A stretch of 64,000 nucleotides of DNA from Aeromonas tecta. Its GTDB lineage: Bacteria; Pseudomonadota; Gammaproteobacteria; Enterobacterales; Aeromonadaceae. Positions 50,083-59,629 of the stretch are shown here, one piece after another. The stretch lies in the NCBI RefSeq assembly GCF_000820185.1, contig NZ_CDCA01000009.1, forward strand, positions 1 through 64,000, in the 5' to 3' direction. Made by a program: the position numbers and the translations under genes. The first letter of the stretch is position 1, and each line of letters starts with the position of its first letter. The notes below the pieces were generated by a model, which saw only the letters and a program-made list of their open reading frames with translations, searched no databases and was not told the origin of the DNA.

Positions 50083-50326
50083 TTGCTTATTTCCCGGCAG
50101 TATAAAAGACCCCACTATTTCGCGGGGCGTTACCACTCAACACTAACCCGTTATATCCATCTACCCAGGCCGTTGCCTGTACTTCGGCTGTGCATACAGG
50201 GAGTACTTTGCCTAACCTGTGTCTGCAAATGCAGGAGGGGATGAACACACACACTGCGGATGAGCCGAAAGCGTTAACTTGGGCAGCTAGTCTGTTCTTT
50301 GGCCAACTGGTGTCGATCTCCATGGG

Positions 50327-50725
50327 CTAGATGGTCAATTCCAGCCGATTGCCTTCGGGGTCCAGGAAGGTGCTTTCGTAATAGCCGTCGCCGGTCCAAC
50401 GCGGGCCGTCCAAGTGTTTTACGTCAGCTCCCTTGAGCAGCTTGAGGCGGGCGCTCATCTTGTCCACCGCCTCCACACTGCCGAGGGCGAAGGCGAGATG
50501 GGCCAACCCCTGTAGTGGGTGCGGCAGGCTCAGATCCGCCGGGAACAGGATGGGGGTGTGCATCAGCTCCAGACTGGCGCCCCCTTCGAAGCGGATAAAG
50601 TAGGAGGAGAACTGCTTGGCTGGATTGTAGTAACCCTCATTCGCCTCCCCGCCAAATAGCTTGCAGTAGAAGGCCTTGAGTGCGTCCAGGTCCTGAGCCC
50701 AGATGGCGACGTGATGAATGTGCAT
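50327..50725 (-). CDS. VOC-family (glyoxalase-like) protein
   Basis: A 132-residue vicinal-oxygen-chelate fold protein. The start HIHHVAIWAQDLDALKAFY, the middle Glu in ASLELMHTP and HLAFALGS, and the end FLDPEGNRLELTI carry the His and Glu metal ligands. Such proteins act as glyoxalase, dioxygenase or resistance enzymes; none can be chosen here. It is divergent from an AraC gene, with 49 bases between them, and may be its target. Confidence 0.85.
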   Translation of the reverse strand: MHIHHVAIWAQDLDALKAFYCKLFGGEANEGYYNPAKQFSSYFIRFEGGASLELMHTPILFPADLSLPHPLQGLAHLAFALGSVEAVDKMSARLKLLKGADVKHLDGPRWTGDGYYESTFLDPEGNRLELTI

Positions 50726-50774
50726 GATGGCTGGTTCCTTGAATTGATGCCCGCCATGCTATGCTCTGGCCGAA

Positions 50775-51767
50775 ATGTCTGACATGGCTGAGCCCGTCCT
50801 GATGATGTCTGAAACTGCCAATCACGAGATCATTGAAGTCTCTCCCGATTGCCGCGAGCAGATCTGCTGCGACAGCTTGCTGCCTGCATTGGCGCAGGGG
50901 CAGGTGTGGCTGGCGGGCCATTCTCAACTGCGCACCCATTACCGTATCGAGCGTCGCTTCACCGATGTGCACTGCTTTCTGATCACCCTGGGGGGTGAGG
51001 GGGAGGTGCTAGTCGGCGATCGCATGGAAAGGCTCCCGCGCGGGGAGTGGGCCCTGATCCCGGCGGGTCAGCCGCTCTGCTATCGCTTATCAGAGAAGTG
51101 GTTGCCAGAGACGCGATTACCAGAGAAGGGGTTGCCAGGTACGCGGTTACCAGAGACGGGGTTAGCAGAAGAGCCGTTGCCCGAGACGGGCGGGGAATGG
51201 GATCTGCTGTGGCTGTTGCTGCACAAAGATTCCCCCTGGGATGTCTTCGCCAGCAGCCCCCGCTTGGGTTGCACCTCCCAGCAGACGGGTCTGCTGCATA
51301 CCTTCGAGAACCTCTATGCGGAGCAGGAGCGCCATCAGGACCCGCTGCTCAGCGCCCTGTTGGTGGAGCAACTCGGTTTTTATCTGCGCCGCCTGCTGCA
51401 AAAAGGGGAAGGGCAGAAGCGCGGCGAGCGGCTGGCCCTGCGCCTCGAGTTGCTGCTCAAAGAGACGCTGGCCGAGTGTTGGGACATCGGCCGCATGGCC
51501 GGGGCGCTGCACCTCTCCGAGCGTCAACTCTATCGGCTCTGCCAGCAGCATTTTTCACTGGCCCCCATGGCGCTGCTGCAACGGCTGCGGCTGCAACGGG
51601 CCGCGTTGTTGTTGGCCAGCCGCAGTGAATCGGTCAAGGAGGTGGCGAGGCTGTGCGGCTTCAAGAACGAGTACCACTTCTCCACCGCCTTCAAGCGCCA
51701 GCACGGCCTGGCTCCCAGCCACTACCGCGGCCTGCATCATCCCGGCTTCAAAGCCACACCAACCTGA
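50775..51767 (+). CDS. AraC-family regulator with a repeat-expanded linker
   Basis: A 330-residue regulator with an N-terminal cupin-like sensing domain (about 20-105) and a C-terminal double helix-turn-helix (DIGRMAGALHLSERQLYRLC and EVARLCGFKNEYHFSTAFKR). Between them (about residues 105-140) seven imperfect copies of a pentapeptide, such as LPETR, LPEKG and LPGTR, form an unusual spacer. Start chosen at MSDMAEPVLM. Divergent to the VOC gene. The ligand is unknown. Confidence 0.87.
   Translation: MSDMAEPVLMMSETANHEIIEVSPDCREQICCDSLLPALAQGQVWLAGHSQLRTHYRIERRFTDVHCFLITLGGEGEVLVGDRMERLPRGEWALIPAGQPLCYRLSEKWLPETRLPEKGLPGTRLPETGLAEEPLPETGGEWDLLWLLLHKDSPWDVFASSPRLGCTSQQTGLLHTFENLYAEQERHQDPLLSALLVEQLGFYLRRLLQKGEGQKRGERLALRLELLLKETLAECWDIGRMAGALHLSERQLYRLCQQHFSLAPMALLQRLRLQRAALLLASRSESVKEVARLCGFKNEYHFSTAFKRQHGLAPSHYRGLHHPGFKATPT
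51087..51191 (+). repeat. Seven 15-bp tandem repeats in the AraC gene
   Basis: Seven units such as TTACCAGAGACGGGG run without gaps and keep the frame, encoding the pentapeptide series. Slippage of whole units would change only the linker length. Confidence 0.85.
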
Positions 51768-51948
51768 CCGCTGCCCTGAATGGCGTTTTGCTCATATTGA
51801 TCTTTATTGGACCGATAACCGGAGGGGCGGATCCGAGGTGTGTCGGTCGATAAGATGCGTTCTCGGGCGTGCCTAGGCGGGCGCTGGCTTCTACACTCAA
51901 TCATCGCACCCCCATGGCGATGGGGAGAGAGGACAAGGACAGTCTTTT

Positions 51949-52950
51949 ATGCTGCAAGATGCGGAAATGCTCAGGATCACGGACGTCAGCGAAGGGGTGG
52001 TGCACGGCATCCTCGAGGTGATCAGTGAAGGGGTCTGGGACTGGAACGCCAACACCGGCTTCGTCTATCGCAACTCCGGCTGGTACCGGATGCTGGGTTA
52101 TGAGCCTCACTCTCTTGAGAACACGGTATTTACCTGGGAGAACGTGATCCATCCGGACGATCTGGCGCGGGTGATGGCCTGCTTCGATGCCTATCTCAGT
52201 GGCGAGGCCGCTCACTACAAGGTCGAGTATCGTTGCCGCACCAAGGAGGGGGACTTCGTCTGGATTGAGGACAGTGGCCGGATCATCGCCCGCAATCCCG
52301 ATGGTTCCGTGGCCCGCATGATAGGGGCGCATCGCGATATTCACGCCCAGAAACAGCTATACGTCCGGCTGGAGCTGCAGAATCGTACGCTGGAACATCA
52401 AGTCGCCGAGCGCACCGCCGAACTGGAGCGGCTCAACCAGGAGCTGCAACGCCAGGTCGAAGAGAATCGCCGCTTGGCGGAAACGGATTCTCTGACCGGG
52501 GCGGCCAGTCGCTATCGACTGGAACAGGTCATCAGGCTGGAGTCCGAGCGTGCCAAGCGCTTCAAGGAGACCTTCTCCGTCATAGCCATGGATGTGGACG
52601 ACTTCAAGCGGATCAACGATCGCCATGGCCATGGGGTCGGCGATCAGACCCTGATCGAGATAGTGCGGCTGGCGCGGGACAGCATCCGCGAGATCGATCT
52701 GATCGCCCGCTGGGGAGGGGATGAATTCATGCTGATCCTGCCCAATACCTCGTTGTCGGATGCCCTGGTGGTGGCCGAGAAGCTGCGCCAGCGGCTGAGT
52801 CACGCCAGGGTGCAGGAACAAGAGTGCATCACCATGAGTTTTGGCCTGATCGAATATCACCCCGACGAGGCGCTGAGCCAGCTGATGGTGAGGGTGGACA
52901 GGGCTCTTTATCAGGCCAAGCTGGCGGGCAAAAACCAGCTCTGTGGCTAG
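51949..52950 (+). CDS. PAS-GGDEF diguanylate cyclase
   Basis: A 333-residue soluble cyclic di-GMP synthase. A PAS_3-type domain (about 15-130) begins WDWNANTGFVYRNSGWYRML and ends IGAHRDI, followed by a coiled linker (about 135-170) with the heptad-like VAERTAELERLNQEL. GGDEF is intact (RWGGDEFML), and the inhibitory RxxD site is present as REID five residues before it, unlike the other cyclase in this window. No membrane segment is seen. Confidence 0.9.
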   Translation: MLQDAEMLRITDVSEGVVHGILEVISEGVWDWNANTGFVYRNSGWYRMLGYEPHSLENTVFTWENVIHPDDLARVMACFDAYLSGEAAHYKVEYRCRTKEGDFVWIEDSGRIIARNPDGSVARMIGAHRDIHAQKQLYVRLELQNRTLEHQVAERTAELERLNQELQRQVEENRRLAETDSLTGAASRYRLEQVIRLESERAKRFKETFSVIAMDVDDFKRINDRHGHGVGDQTLIEIVRLARDSIREIDLIARWGGDEFMLILPNTSLSDALVVAEKLRQRLSHARVQEQECITMSFGLIEYHPDEALSQLMVRVDRALYQAKLAGKNQLCG

Positions 52951-53093
52951 GGCTCAGTCCGCATTGCCGAGACCTTTCTGACGTCGATACGTTTACCTCC
53001 CCCCCGGATGCGGCTTGACCTTGGGATCATCTTGACTCCAACCCGGCACGCTGGTCTGATGCGCGCTCTTTAATTCCCATGAGATACATCTTA

Positions 53094-53513
53094 ATGAAGA
53101 AGATCCTCCTGATTGCCCTGACTGCACTGCCGCTGGTTGCCCACGCCGGTCTGATGGATTCCCTGACCGACAGCGTGTCCAGCAGCCTCACCAGCAGCGC
53201 CAAGGAGATGGCCGGTACCGCCATGGACAGCGCCTCCAACGAAGCGATCAAGAAGGCGCTGGATATCAAGGAAGGCGGCTCCAACAAGCAGGCCATCAAA
53301 GACAAGCTGGGCGCCCCGGCCAGCACCAAGACCGAAGCCGGCCTGGAAGTCTGGATCTATGACTTGAGCGCCCTGAACAAGGTATCCCCCATGCTGGCGG
53401 AGACTTCCAAGACCCTGTTCAAGGATGCCGAAGCCGCTCAGAAGAGCGTCGTCATCAAGTTCGAAGGCGAGACCGTCAAGACCCTGAACCTGGTTGACAA
53501 CACCAAGGCGTGA
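53094..53513 (+). CDS. Periplasmic SmpA/BamE-like small protein
   Basis: A 139-residue protein with a signal peptide (ending AHA, about 18 residues) and no lipobox. The segment KDKLGAPASTKTEAGLEVWI is the pattern K-x2-LG-P-...-E-W of SmpA/OmlA/BamE-like folds, followed by beta-strands. Residues 20-60 are Ser/Ala-rich. Start chosen at MKKILLIAL; an ATG 15 bases upstream is possible. Function not known. A strong terminator follows. Confidence 0.65.
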   Translation: MKKILLIALTALPLVAHAGLMDSLTDSVSSSLTSSAKEMAGTAMDSASNEAIKKALDIKEGGSNKQAIKDKLGAPASTKTEAGLEVWIYDLSALNKVSPMLAETSKTLFKDAEAAQKSVVIKFEGETVKTLNLVDNTKA

Positions 53514-53531
53514 GTCTGACCGACATGCGTG

Positions 53532-53558
53532 AAAAAGGGGCCTCTTGGCCCCTTTTTT
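53532..53558 (+). terminator. Terminator after the BamE-like gene
   Basis: AAAGGGGCC/GGCCCCTTT stem with a TCTT loop and six T. Confidence 0.9.
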
Positions 53559-53651
53559 GTGGTCGATGATCAGCACTGCAGCGTTCGTGCAAGCTAGTGC
53601 CCGCAACGAGAGAGGGTGGCCTTGGCCACCCTCTTGCCGATCCGACGCCGC

Positions 53652-53993
53652 TTACTTGTTGGCTTCGGCGAACTGCTTCATCGCTTCGGCGTGTTTGGTC
53701 ATGCCATCGGCACGCAGCTCCAGGTTCTTGACGAATTCGGCCTTCTTGGCCGGGTCTTCAATCTTGTCGTAACGCTGTTGCAGGTGAGCCTGCATCTGCT
53801 CCGGGGTCATGTTCTGCATGCGCGCCATCTTGTCGTGGCGGCCACCGTGGTGCTTGCCATCCTTCATGGCGCAGTCGCTCATCATCGGAGCACCGGGCTG
53901 GGCCGTGGTCACGGCTTCGCTGGCGGCGTAGGCACCCAGCGGCAGGCCGAGGATCAGGGTGGCGGTCAGGAAGGTTTTGGTCAGTGGTTTCAT
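53652..53993 (-). CDS. Spy/CpxP-like periplasmic protein
   Basis: A 113-residue protein with a signal peptide ending AYA. The mature part is helical, with MTPEQMQAHLQQRYDKIED, which matches the LTxxQ motif of Spy, CpxP and ZraP. A His- and Met-rich stretch precedes it (KHHGGRHDKMARM). Such proteins are ATP-independent chaperones or metal/stress sensors in the periplasm. It is divergent from an OmpR-type two-component system, like cpxP beside cpxRA. Confidence 0.75.
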   Translation of the reverse strand: MKPLTKTFLTATLILGLPLGAYAASEAVTTAQPGAPMMSDCAMKDGKHHGGRHDKMARMQNMTPEQMQAHLQQRYDKIEDPAKKAEFVKNLELRADGMTKHAEAMKQFAEANK

Positions 53994-54193
53994 GGTGTAA
54001 CTCCTTTCGGATTGAGTTCAGGGTCGACTTGTTCGCCTTGACCCCTAGTAAACGCCGAAGAATTGTCTGAAATTTGCCAGTTGGAGCCTATTTTGTAGCA
54101 GAGTGTGGCATCCTGCCGCTCTGGCACATTTTGACACAATCCACCCGGTCGATTTTCGTATACTCGTGCCAGCTCTAATCAGGAGAGGCAGTG

Positions 54194-54916
54194 ATGAACC
54201 AAGGCAGTCCCCATATTCTGGTGGTCGACGATCACAGCGAGATCCGCGATCTGTTGAAGCGTTTTCTGGAACAGCACGGCATGCGTGTCAGCTGCGCCCG
54301 TGATGGCAAGGAGATGAAGCGGCTATTGGACGAGCGGGAATTTGACCTGCTGGTGCTGGATCTGATGATGCCGGGAGAGGATGGCCTGACTCTGTGCCGC
54401 GAGCTCAGGGTCAAGTCCCGCCTGCCCATCATCATGCTCACCGCCATGGGTGAGGAGACGGATCGCATCATAGGGCTGGAGATGGGGGCCGATGACTATC
54501 TTGCCAAGCCGTTCAATCCCCGTGAGTTACTTGCCCGTATCAAGGCGGTGATGCGCCGCACCCAGGCCGAGCCCCAGCCGGTGCCCGAGGCATTGACCCG
54601 GGATCTGCGCTTCGATCGCTGGTTGCTCGACATCAATCGCCGTGAGTTGGTGGATGAGGAAGGGGTGGGGATGAGCCTCTCCACCGCCGAATTTGATCTG
54701 CTGCGGGTCTTCCTCGAACGGCCGCAGCGGGTGCTGAGTCGGGATCAGTTGCTGGATCTGGCCCGCGGTCGGGAGGCGGTAGCCTTCGATCGCGCCATCG
54801 ATACCTTGGTGAGCCGACTGCGCCGCAAGCTGGAGCGTGACCCCAAGAACCCCGAACTCATCAAGACTATCTGGGGCGGCGGTTATCTGTTTGCCGCCGA
54901 CGTGACTCAGGAGTGA
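54194..54916 (+). CDS. OmpR-family response regulator
   Basis: A 240-residue response regulator. The receiver domain (about 5-118) has the acidic pair VVDDH, the phosphoacceptor Asp in LLVLDLMMPGEDG, the Thr/Ala at TAMG and the Lys in AKPFNP. The C-terminal winged helix (about 145-235) ends KTIWGGGYLFA. Start taken at the ATG with AGGAGAGG upstream; a GTG three bases earlier is possible. The kinase gene begins 4 bases after its stop. Confidence 0.93.
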   Translation: MNQGSPHILVVDDHSEIRDLLKRFLEQHGMRVSCARDGKEMKRLLDEREFDLLVLDLMMPGEDGLTLCRELRVKSRLPIIMLTAMGEETDRIIGLEMGADDYLAKPFNPRELLARIKAVMRRTQAEPQPVPEALTRDLRFDRWLLDINRRELVDEEGVGMSLSTAEFDLLRVFLERPQRVLSRDQLLDLARGREAVAFDRAIDTLVSRLRRKLERDPKNPELIKTIWGGGYLFAADVTQE

Positions 54917-54920
54917 GCCG

Positions 54921-56312
54921 GTGGCCATGATCAAGCGATTGTGCAGCAGCCTGTTGCCCAAGGGACTGACCGGCCAGATAGTGCTGGTCGCCCTGGCGGG
55001 ACTGGTGCTGATCCAGCTGCTCAGCATCCAGATCTACCGCTCGGACCGGGAGGAGGCGCTCGGCTACGTCAACAGCCGCAACGCCATGCAGCGCATCATC
55101 TCTGTGGTGCGGCTGCTCACCCTGTCGCCCCCTTCGCTATATCACGAGATCCTCAAGGCGAGCCGCAGCGAGACCCTGCTGTTGCGCCTCTCCGACGAGC
55201 CGCTGCAGCCGGATAACCGTAGCCCCCGCTTCGAGAAGCTGGTGCGGGCCAAGCTCGACTATCCGCCGCAACTGGCGGTGGAGATCAGCGCCGAGCTGAA
55301 GCAGGAGTTCCAGCGTAGTCAGGCCTGGCGCCACCATAACCGCATGATGAAGGATCGCAGCGGCATGCCACCGCCCCAGGACATGCGACTCTATGGCTCC
55401 ATTCAACTGCCCAATGGCGGCTGGCTGCAGTTCAGCTCACTGGTAGACAAGGAGTCGGCCAGCTGGTCCTGGCAGACCACCCTCAACCTGATCCTGGTGG
55501 CGAGTCTGGTAATAGGCCTGATGATCTGGTTGTTTCGCCGCGCCACCCTGCCGCTCAAGCTGCTGGCCGCCAACGCGGATCGGTTGGGGCGTGGTGAGGA
55601 CATAGAGCCGTTGCGGGAAGAGGGGCCGACCGAGATCCGGGAGTCCATTCAGGCCTTCAACCGCATGCACACCCGGCTCGCTCGCTTCGTGCAAGACAGA
55701 ACCCGCATGCTGGCGGCTATCTCTCATGATCTGCGCACGCCCATCACCAGCCTGCGCCTGCGCACCGAGTTTCTGGCGGAGGGAGAGGACAAGGATCGCA
55801 TCCAGCAGACCCTGCAACAGATGGAGCAGATGCTGGCGGCGACACTGAGTTTCGCCCGGGAAGAGGGACAGCAGGAGGCGACCAGGGAGCTGGATCTGGT
55901 CAGCCTGCTGGAGAGCCTGTGCGACGACTATGCCGACACCGGCCAGCCGGTCACCTGTCTGGCCGAGGGCAAACAGGTCTATGCCTGCCGTGCCAATACC
56001 CTGCGCAGGGTGCTGCAAAACCTCATCGGCAATGCCATCAAGTATGCCGGCAGCGCCGAGGTGTCACTGGAGCGCCGTGAGGCCGAACTGCTGATCCGGG
56101 TCTGCGATCAGGGGCCCGGGATCGACGAGAGCCGGCTGGAGGATGTGTTCAAACCTTTCGTGCGACTCGACGAGGCCCGTAACACCGAATCAGGCAGCGT
56201 GGGGTTGGGGCTCGCCATCGCCCGCACCCTGGTGCATCAGCACGGTGGGGAACTGAGCCTCCATAACCGGCCAGAAGGCGGGCTGGAGGCGAGGATCAGC
56301 CTGCCGCTGTGA
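54921..56312 (+). CDS. EnvZ/RstB-like sensor histidine kinase
   Basis: A 463-residue kinase with two transmembrane segments (about 14-34 and 185-207) enclosing a periplasmic sensor domain, then HAMP, the H-box HDLRTPITSLRLRTEFL, N-box NLIGNAIKYA, DQGPGID and GVGLGLAIART-type ATP lid. Start taken at a GTG with GGAG upstream; an ATG two codons later is equally possible. Paired with the OmpR-type regulator; the signal may be envelope stress, given the Spy-like neighbour. Confidence 0.92.
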   Translation: MAMIKRLCSSLLPKGLTGQIVLVALAGLVLIQLLSIQIYRSDREEALGYVNSRNAMQRIISVVRLLTLSPPSLYHEILKASRSETLLLRLSDEPLQPDNRSPRFEKLVRAKLDYPPQLAVEISAELKQEFQRSQAWRHHNRMMKDRSGMPPPQDMRLYGSIQLPNGGWLQFSSLVDKESASWSWQTTLNLILVASLVIGLMIWLFRRATLPLKLLAANADRLGRGEDIEPLREEGPTEIRESIQAFNRMHTRLARFVQDRTRMLAAISHDLRTPITSLRLRTEFLAEGEDKDRIQQTLQQMEQMLAATLSFAREEGQQEATRELDLVSLLESLCDDYADTGQPVTCLAEGKQVYACRANTLRRVLQNLIGNAIKYAGSAEVSLERREAELLIRVCDQGPGIDESRLEDVFKPFVRLDEARNTESGSVGLGLAIARTLVHQHGGELSLHNRPEGGLEARISLPL

Positions 56313-56323
56313 GGTGCATGTTA

Positions 56324-56355
56324 CGAAGAAGGGCGCCCTGTGGCGCCCTTCTTCG
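56324..56355 (+). terminator. Terminator of the two-component operon
   Basis: CGAAGAAGGGCGCC/GGCGCCCTTCTTCG, a perfect 14-bp stem with a CTGT loop. T-run is short. Confidence 0.75.
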
Positions 56356-56428
56356 TTCTGCATGGTAACCCCATCGGCTACTGGCGAGGGGGATGGCCAG
56401 CGGCAATCGCCTGGGGTTAGGGCCTTTC

Positions 56429-58384
56429 CTAGAAGTTGTAGGTCATCCCCAGGGTGTAACGACGACCATCCAGCACGGTATCGTAGCTGTCGTAATCCAC
56501 CGTCTTGTCGAGCAGGTTGTAGATGCCTGCGGTGACATTCAGATTTGCATTGGCCTGGTAGACCAGACCGGTGTCGAAGAAGGCGTAGGACGGGGTGCCC
56601 TCCGCCATCCTGGCCCGGTTCAGATAGTCAGAGGTCTTGCTGCGAAAGTTGACCCTGGACCAGAGGCTGACGTCAGCCGTGGTCTGCCAATCGACCGTGC
56701 CGTTGAACATGTGACGCGGCATCTGGTTCAGCGCCTGGCCAGCCATGGGGCCGCTCTCCTGCTTGGACTGGGTGTAGGTATAGCTGGAAGCCAGCGACCA
56801 GTCCGCGTTGATCGCCCAGTTGGCCGTGCCTTCCACCCCGCGCATGTTTGCCTTGTCGACGTTGATGCGATCGCTGATGAAGTCGTAGACGTGGCCATTC
56901 AGGGGACAGCCGGGATCGCTCTTGCTGGAGCAGCGGCGGATCTCGGAGATCTTGTCCTCGAAGTCGGTATTGAATAGGGTCAAACCTGTGCTCAGCCCTT
57001 CCCGGCCATCCCACAGCAGGGCTATCTCTTCACTCACGCTGGTTTCCGGCTTGAGCTCAGGATTACCGACCAGGATGCCGTCCTGGGTGCCGCCCCCGGT
57101 AGCCTGGCCCCAGTTGGCGGCCGACATGCGCAGATCCGGTGAACGATAGCCGGTCGATACTCCGCCCTTGAGGGTCCAGAATTCGGCCGGATGCCATACT
57201 CCGTACAGTCGAGGGCTCCAGTGGGTGCCGTAGTTCTGATCCCGATCCATGCGCACCCCACCGGTCAGGGCGAAGCTGTCAGTCAGTGCCCACTCATCTT
57301 CCAGGAAGATGGCCCAGCTCCAGCGTGTCAGCTGGCTGGCGAGATTGCCCACCTTGAGCTGGTTGCCCTGATCCTGCAGATCCTCATAACGGTACTGACC
57401 ACCGACGCTCAGATAGTGATCCCCCAGCTCGAACTGGGTATGGGTATCGGCGATGCTGTTGATCATCTTCATCTGGCGGCCGGGGTTGGTGTTCTCTTCC
57501 CGCTGCAGATAGCTGGTAGAGGAGCCGAATTCATAGTGGCCGTCGTGGGTGATGGCGTAGTTGGTACGCTCATAGGTGCTCAGATTGGGTTTGGCCTTGG
57601 CCGGGATCGAATTACCCGGTGTCCGGTCACGATCCTGCAGGCCACGGCTGAACTCGAAATCGATACGGTTGCGCTCATCCGGAGTCAGGCTGAACACCGC
57701 GGTGCCATTTTTCATCTCCTGCTCGGCAAATCCATTCTGGATCTGGTCTTCCGCTCGATGGGAGAGTTGGCCATTGAGGCGTATTCCCAGCAGCCCATCC
57801 ACCAGGCTGCCGGCGGTGTAGGCGTCGGTCTGGAAGATATCACCGGACGCCTTGTTCTCCTGGAAGGTACCGTCGGCATGAACCGAACCCTGCCAGGCCG
57901 CCATGTCGGTAGTCTTGCGGGTGATGACGTTGATGACACCGCCCATGGCATCCGACCCGTAGCGGGATGACATGGGGCCACGCACGACCTCGATGCGTTC
58001 GATGGCCTGCAGAGGCGGCAACCAGCCCTGCTCGATACCGGGGCCATCACTGTTGGGGCGAGTACCACGGCTATCGACGCGTTTGCCATCGACCAGCATC
58101 AGCGTGTATTTGGAACCCATACCACGAATGCTGATATCACTGCTGCTGCCACCGCCGGTGATCACCACGCCGGGCACGTCTTTCAGGGCGTCGGTAACGT
58201 CACGGTAGGCGCGTTTTTCCAGTTGTTCGCGGGTCACCACAGAGATGGAGGCGGCGGTATCCTCTATCTTCTGCTGGAAGCCGGAGGCGGTCACGACCAT
58301 GACTTCCGGTTCGGCGGCATAGGCCTGGGGGGCTAGGGATGCAAGCATCAGTGTGGTCAGCTGGTGACGGCTTGTTTTTATCAT
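56429..58384 (-). CDS. TonB-dependent siderophore or iron-complex receptor (CirA/FepA-like)
   Basis: A 651-residue outer-membrane receptor. Signal peptide 1-22 ends AYA; the TonB box is EVMVVTASG. The plug domain follows (about 30-160; VPGVVITGGGSSSDISIRGM, RIEVVRGPMSSRYGSDAMGG) and a 22-strand barrel with the C-terminal aromatic end LGMTYNF. CxxxxxxPGCPLNGH in an outer loop suggests a disulfide. A Fur box in the upstream region indicates iron control. Start chosen at MIKTSRHQLTT. Confidence 0.92.
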   Translation of the reverse strand: MIKTSRHQLTTLMLASLAPQAYAAEPEVMVVTASGFQQKIEDTAASISVVTREQLEKRAYRDVTDALKDVPGVVITGGGSSSDISIRGMGSKYTLMLVDGKRVDSRGTRPNSDGPGIEQGWLPPLQAIERIEVVRGPMSSRYGSDAMGGVINVITRKTTDMAAWQGSVHADGTFQENKASGDIFQTDAYTAGSLVDGLLGIRLNGQLSHRAEDQIQNGFAEQEMKNGTAVFSLTPDERNRIDFEFSRGLQDRDRTPGNSIPAKAKPNLSTYERTNYAITHDGHYEFGSSTSYLQREENTNPGRQMKMINSIADTHTQFELGDHYLSVGGQYRYEDLQDQGNQLKVGNLASQLTRWSWAIFLEDEWALTDSFALTGGVRMDRDQNYGTHWSPRLYGVWHPAEFWTLKGGVSTGYRSPDLRMSAANWGQATGGGTQDGILVGNPELKPETSVSEEIALLWDGREGLSTGLTLFNTDFEDKISEIRRCSSKSDPGCPLNGHVYDFISDRINVDKANMRGVEGTANWAINADWSLASSYTYTQSKQESGPMAGQALNQMPRHMFNGTVDWQTTADVSLWSRVNFRSKTSDYLNRARMAEGTPSYAFFDTGLVYQANANLNVTAGIYNLLDKTVDYDSYDTVLDGRRYTLGMTYNF

Positions 58385-58537
58385 GTTGGCCTGAACTCTT
58401 GGGTGGGGAAATGACATCCATCCTTGGGTTGCATGATGTATCCGGTGTCGCTCGTTCTTGCATGAATCTAAAAAAGCTTCAATTGGAGAGCAATTCCGTT
58501 CATCGGCAGGCATTGTAGAGACTGATCAAGATTGTGT

Positions 58538-58558
58538 AAATGATAATTAATATCATTT
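58538..58558 (-). promoter_or_regulatory. Fur box upstream of the TonB receptor
   Basis: AAATGATAATTAATATCATTT is a perfect 8-5-8 inverted repeat close to the Fur consensus GATAATGATAATCATTATC. It lies about 155 bases before the receptor start codon. Confidence 0.7.
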
Positions 58559-58661
58559 AAGTTGTGTGGGGTGGCCAAGTAGTGAGGAGATCGTGGAGAA
58601 AAAGCGCAAGAGAGTGGAAATATGGGGAGGTATTGGAGAGAAAAGTCGAAAATCAGATAAC

Positions 58662-58687
58662 AAAAAACCCGCCTAGGCGGGTTTTTT
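58662..58687. terminator. Bidirectional terminator
   Basis: AAAAAACCCGCC/GGCGGGTTTTTT is a 12-bp stem with long A and T runs on each side, downstream of the cold-shock gene. Confidence 0.85.
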
Positions 58688-58738
58688 CAATTCTTGCAGA
58701 AGGACTTTCCGATAAACGGGAAGGCTTCCTGGCTTGAA

Positions 58739-59344
<606 letters not shown>

Positions 59345-59629
59345 TTATCGCTTGCTGCGGAACTTGTTGCTGACGGAGTCTATCCAGCTGAAGGTATCGG
59401 GCAACACCTGATTCTTGGCGCGCTCTTTGGCCTTCTCCCGCGCCAGTGCCGAGGCAACTTTGGCCACCTTGGCGCGCTCCGCGGCGACTTGAAGCCGTCC
59501 TTCCTCGCGAATCTTGTTGCGCTCCCCGTTGGTCAGGGTGTGATCGGCGTTGGCCTGGGCTTTCTGCAGCAACAGGGTGATCTCGGCCTTCTCGGCCTCG
59601 GTGAGGTCTTTCATTTCCAGTTTTTTCAT
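59345..59629 (-). CDS. Small charged coiled-coil protein, unknown function
   Basis: A 94-residue helical protein with alternating Lys/Glu/Ala stretches (about 1-70, including REEGRLQVAAERAKVAKVAS) and a short hydrophobic-aromatic tail (LPDTFSWIDSV). Start chosen at MKKLEMKDLTEAE because AGGAG lies upstream; a longer frame reaches further but has no site. No signal peptide. I do not recognise the family; it may bind nucleic acid or a partner protein. Confidence 0.55.
   Translation of the reverse strand: MKKLEMKDLTEAEKAEITLLLQKAQANADHTLTNGERNKIREEGRLQVAAERAKVAKVASALAREKAKERAKNQVLPDTFSWIDSVSNKFRSKR

Larger units (their letters stand above)
58385..58738. other. 354-base gap: Fur-controlled promoter and Csp terminator
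   Basis: No gene seen. It contains the Fur box and promoter of the TonB receptor on the left and the terminator of the cold-shock gene on the right. Confidence 0.6.

Noticed and set aside
51087-51191. CRISPR-like or sortase signal (LPETG) in the AraC gene
   Set aside because: The 15-bp units are coding repeats inside a cytoplasmic regulator. The LPETG string is a product of the repeat, without a membrane anchor, and the host looks Gram-negative.
54129-54165. Promoter TTGACA...TATACT before the response regulator
   Set aside because: The two hexamers are good but lie about 25 bases apart, well beyond the 16-18 usual for sigma-70, so the pair was not called.
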